NCBI GenBank assembly: GCA_015680685.1
Contig: MNCI01004590.1
Coordinates: 691,144-722,529, forward strand
Source: Gnetum montanum
Taxonomy: Eukaryota; Streptophyta; Gnetopsida; Gnetales; Gnetaceae
DNA length: 31,386 nt
Direction: 5' to 3'
Positions 29,954 through 31,386 of the stretch are shown here, piece after piece (position 1 is the stretch's first letter; each line of letters opens with the position of its first letter). Made by a program: the position numbers and the translations under genes. The notes beneath the pieces are model-generated. The model saw only the letters and a list, made by a program, of their open reading frames with translations. It was not told the DNA's origin and did not search any database.

Positions 29954-31386
29954 TGAATGAAAACTCGTCCTCGAGTTCCTTACAAAATATTGGAAAGGTA
30001 TGGGATTATTGAGGGGAATGGAACTAATGGGATGACATGTGAACGGATCATCATTACAAAACTTGACAAAACTGGTGTTCATGACAACAAGGGTGAACAC
30101 CTTATTACAATGACATCAGACCTTAGTTGGCAGCTGAGAAAGAGAGAGAGAGAAAGAAGTGTTGTTGCTGCCAATGCCAAGATTGCACCTTCCGTTGTCC
30201 ATCAGTAAGCACGTCATCGATCTTGCTCCTTGCATAGCTGCTATAACGTTGCTCCATTCCATGTGTTCCCTCCAGATCTGGTCCATTATTTCATGATCGC
30301 CATCTGCATAGACAACACAATCTTATATTAGCAAGGGTAAATGATTCATCATGTAATTGATACCTTGCTTCGGTGTAAGTTCATTGGCTAGGTTGTGGTA
30401 TGGCTGATATGGACGAGAGATATAGTAATGATGACTACCTAAGGTGTAGGGGTTAGGAAGAAAATCAAAAAATTTGGGACTAGGAGAAAATCGAAAAAAT
30501 TAGGCCCCGTACCCCCATGACTAATCACGAACCTCCGGTAGCATTAGAATGGACAAAGGAAAGGAGAAAGAAGATAGATAAAAAGGGACAACTAAAAACA
30601 TTGATAAAATGGATGTCAATATGGTAATGAACAAAATAAAATTAATTGCAAAAATTCTAGGGAAACGAAGTTAACGGATGCTCCAAATAGGAATGTTAGT
30701 GGGTCCTCCCCAAAGTAGGCTCATGCCCTTAATGCCTTGACAAACCCACATTCAAAGAGTTCGTAGGCTTAGGGAATGTCATTTGGAATAAGAGTTAAAG
30801 TCTTAACTGCAAGAATTTATGAAAAAGAAAACAATGCATCAACCAAAACATATACACTAATGATACAACTAGCAATAAGGTGAACAATGGAGAGAAGGAT
30901 GGAGAGAAGAGGATGGAATGGAATCCCAAGAACAAGGTGGTGTACAGCCCCTTGTGTGTTGCATGATTAATGTGACTTAGCAAATCCCATTCCAAGTCCA
31001 GCCTCAAATCAACCACATCCAGTGACTTCACATCAATGCATTTGGCTAAACCATCCACTTGGATAACAAGGATGCCTTCCCCAAGAGTCACCACCATTTT
31101 GACGAAACAAAGGAGAGAATGGGAAGCTAGAAGGGCCTTAGTTAGAGGGAACACTTTTGGTTCCATAACCAGTGCTTGTAGCCCAAGTTTATTTCATATA
31201 AGGGGTGTGCTTTGAATTCTCACTTAGTTTTGTTTTTTTTTTGTGTTTTGTGTTTTTTATGTGTGAGAACCACACCATGCAAAGACTTTGTTATTTTTAT
31301 TTTCTCAGCTTCCCGATGATTGCATAACATTGGAACGGTAAGAAAACTCAAAAAGAAAACATCCAAGCACCCAAGAGAATGGCCAA
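29954..31386 (-). mobile_element. 3' internal part of the second minus-strand gypsy element (runs off the window)
   Basis: This region lies upstream of the 3' LTR in element orientation. I see no intact domain. A (GA)n-like stretch lies at 30136-30158 and an imperfect duplicated GAAAATCnAAAAAATT segment at about 30451-30500. The minus-strand frame at 31166-30795 is open for 123 codons but overlaps the dispersed repeat and has a hydrophobic, low-complexity end. I do not call it a gene. Confidence 0.5.
30699..31386. repeat. Dispersed repeat, right copy
   Basis: Collinear with 18717-19375 in the same orientation and cut by the window end. The best-conserved parts are CCTTAGTTAGAGGGAAC, GGTTCCATAACCAGTGCTTGTAG and the T-run followed by GAGAACCACACCATG. 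Confidence 0.7.

Noticed and set aside
30795-31166. 123-codon minus-strand frame as a gene
   Set aside because: It lies in the dispersed repeat, the left copy is not open, and the C-terminal half is low-complexity hydrophobic sequence. Kept only as a question in the findings.
1-31386. tRNA, rRNA or other structured RNA genes
   Set aside because: No cloverleaf with the conserved A and B boxes and no rRNA core sequence was seen on either strand by eye. A tRNAscan or Rfam search was not possible.

Overview
The window looks like intergenic, transposon-filled DNA of a plant with a large, repeat-rich genome. The retroelement lineages are plant ones: Tat/Ogre-like and Athila-like Ty3/gypsy elements and an L1-type LINE with a DUF4283-like ORF1. 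A gymnosperm is possible, but the sequence alone does not settle the species. I see no ordinary host gene, tRNA, rRNA, CRISPR array or bacterial-type operon.

Positions 1-16855 are one Ty3/gypsy retrotransposon of the Tat/Ogre type on the + strand. Its 5' LTR is cut by the window start. The order is partial LTR (1-979), PBS (985-1002), leader, gag and protease in one broken frame (1604-5749), a 5.4-kb spacer, the start of reverse transcriptase (11204-11970), an N, integrase (11974-13344), tandem repeats, and a rearranged 3' LTR ending at 16855. Most of RT and all of RNase H are missing at the single N at 11971. Two more single Ns (16119, 16402) also sit on joins where sequence is lost or repeated.

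The most unusual part is the spacer between protease and RT. It carries a complete antisense transcription unit on the minus strand: TATA box (10940-10931), start codon (10673), eight exons joined by GT-AG introns of compatible phase, stop (6304-6302) and AATAAA (6186-6181). The predicted protein is about 1,060 residues. It has an N-terminal region resembling an FCP1/HAD phosphatase fold whose catalytic acids are replaced, a long plant-transposon-type central domain and a C-terminal coiled coil. Five in-frame stops show this copy is decayed. Being antisense, its introns would not be spliced from the element's genomic RNA, so they could survive retrotransposition. A 10-bp palindrome, GCGTATACGC, and TACGC-rich variants decorate the LTRs, the leader, and the first intron and promoter of the antisense gene.

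From 16856 the sequence becomes AT-rich and older. It holds a decayed minus-strand reading frame (about 17680-16900), a dispersed repeat (18717-19375), a decayed minus-strand Athila-like element (about 19920-25950) with 5' LTR, PBS, gag, protease, RT and an RNase H/integrase deletion fusion, two LINE pieces on the minus strand (26220-28937), and a related LTR (28938-29941) with the 3' end of a second minus-strand element running off the window. The right-hand element carries the second copy of the dispersed repeat, which suggests the repeat is part of that family's 3' internal region.
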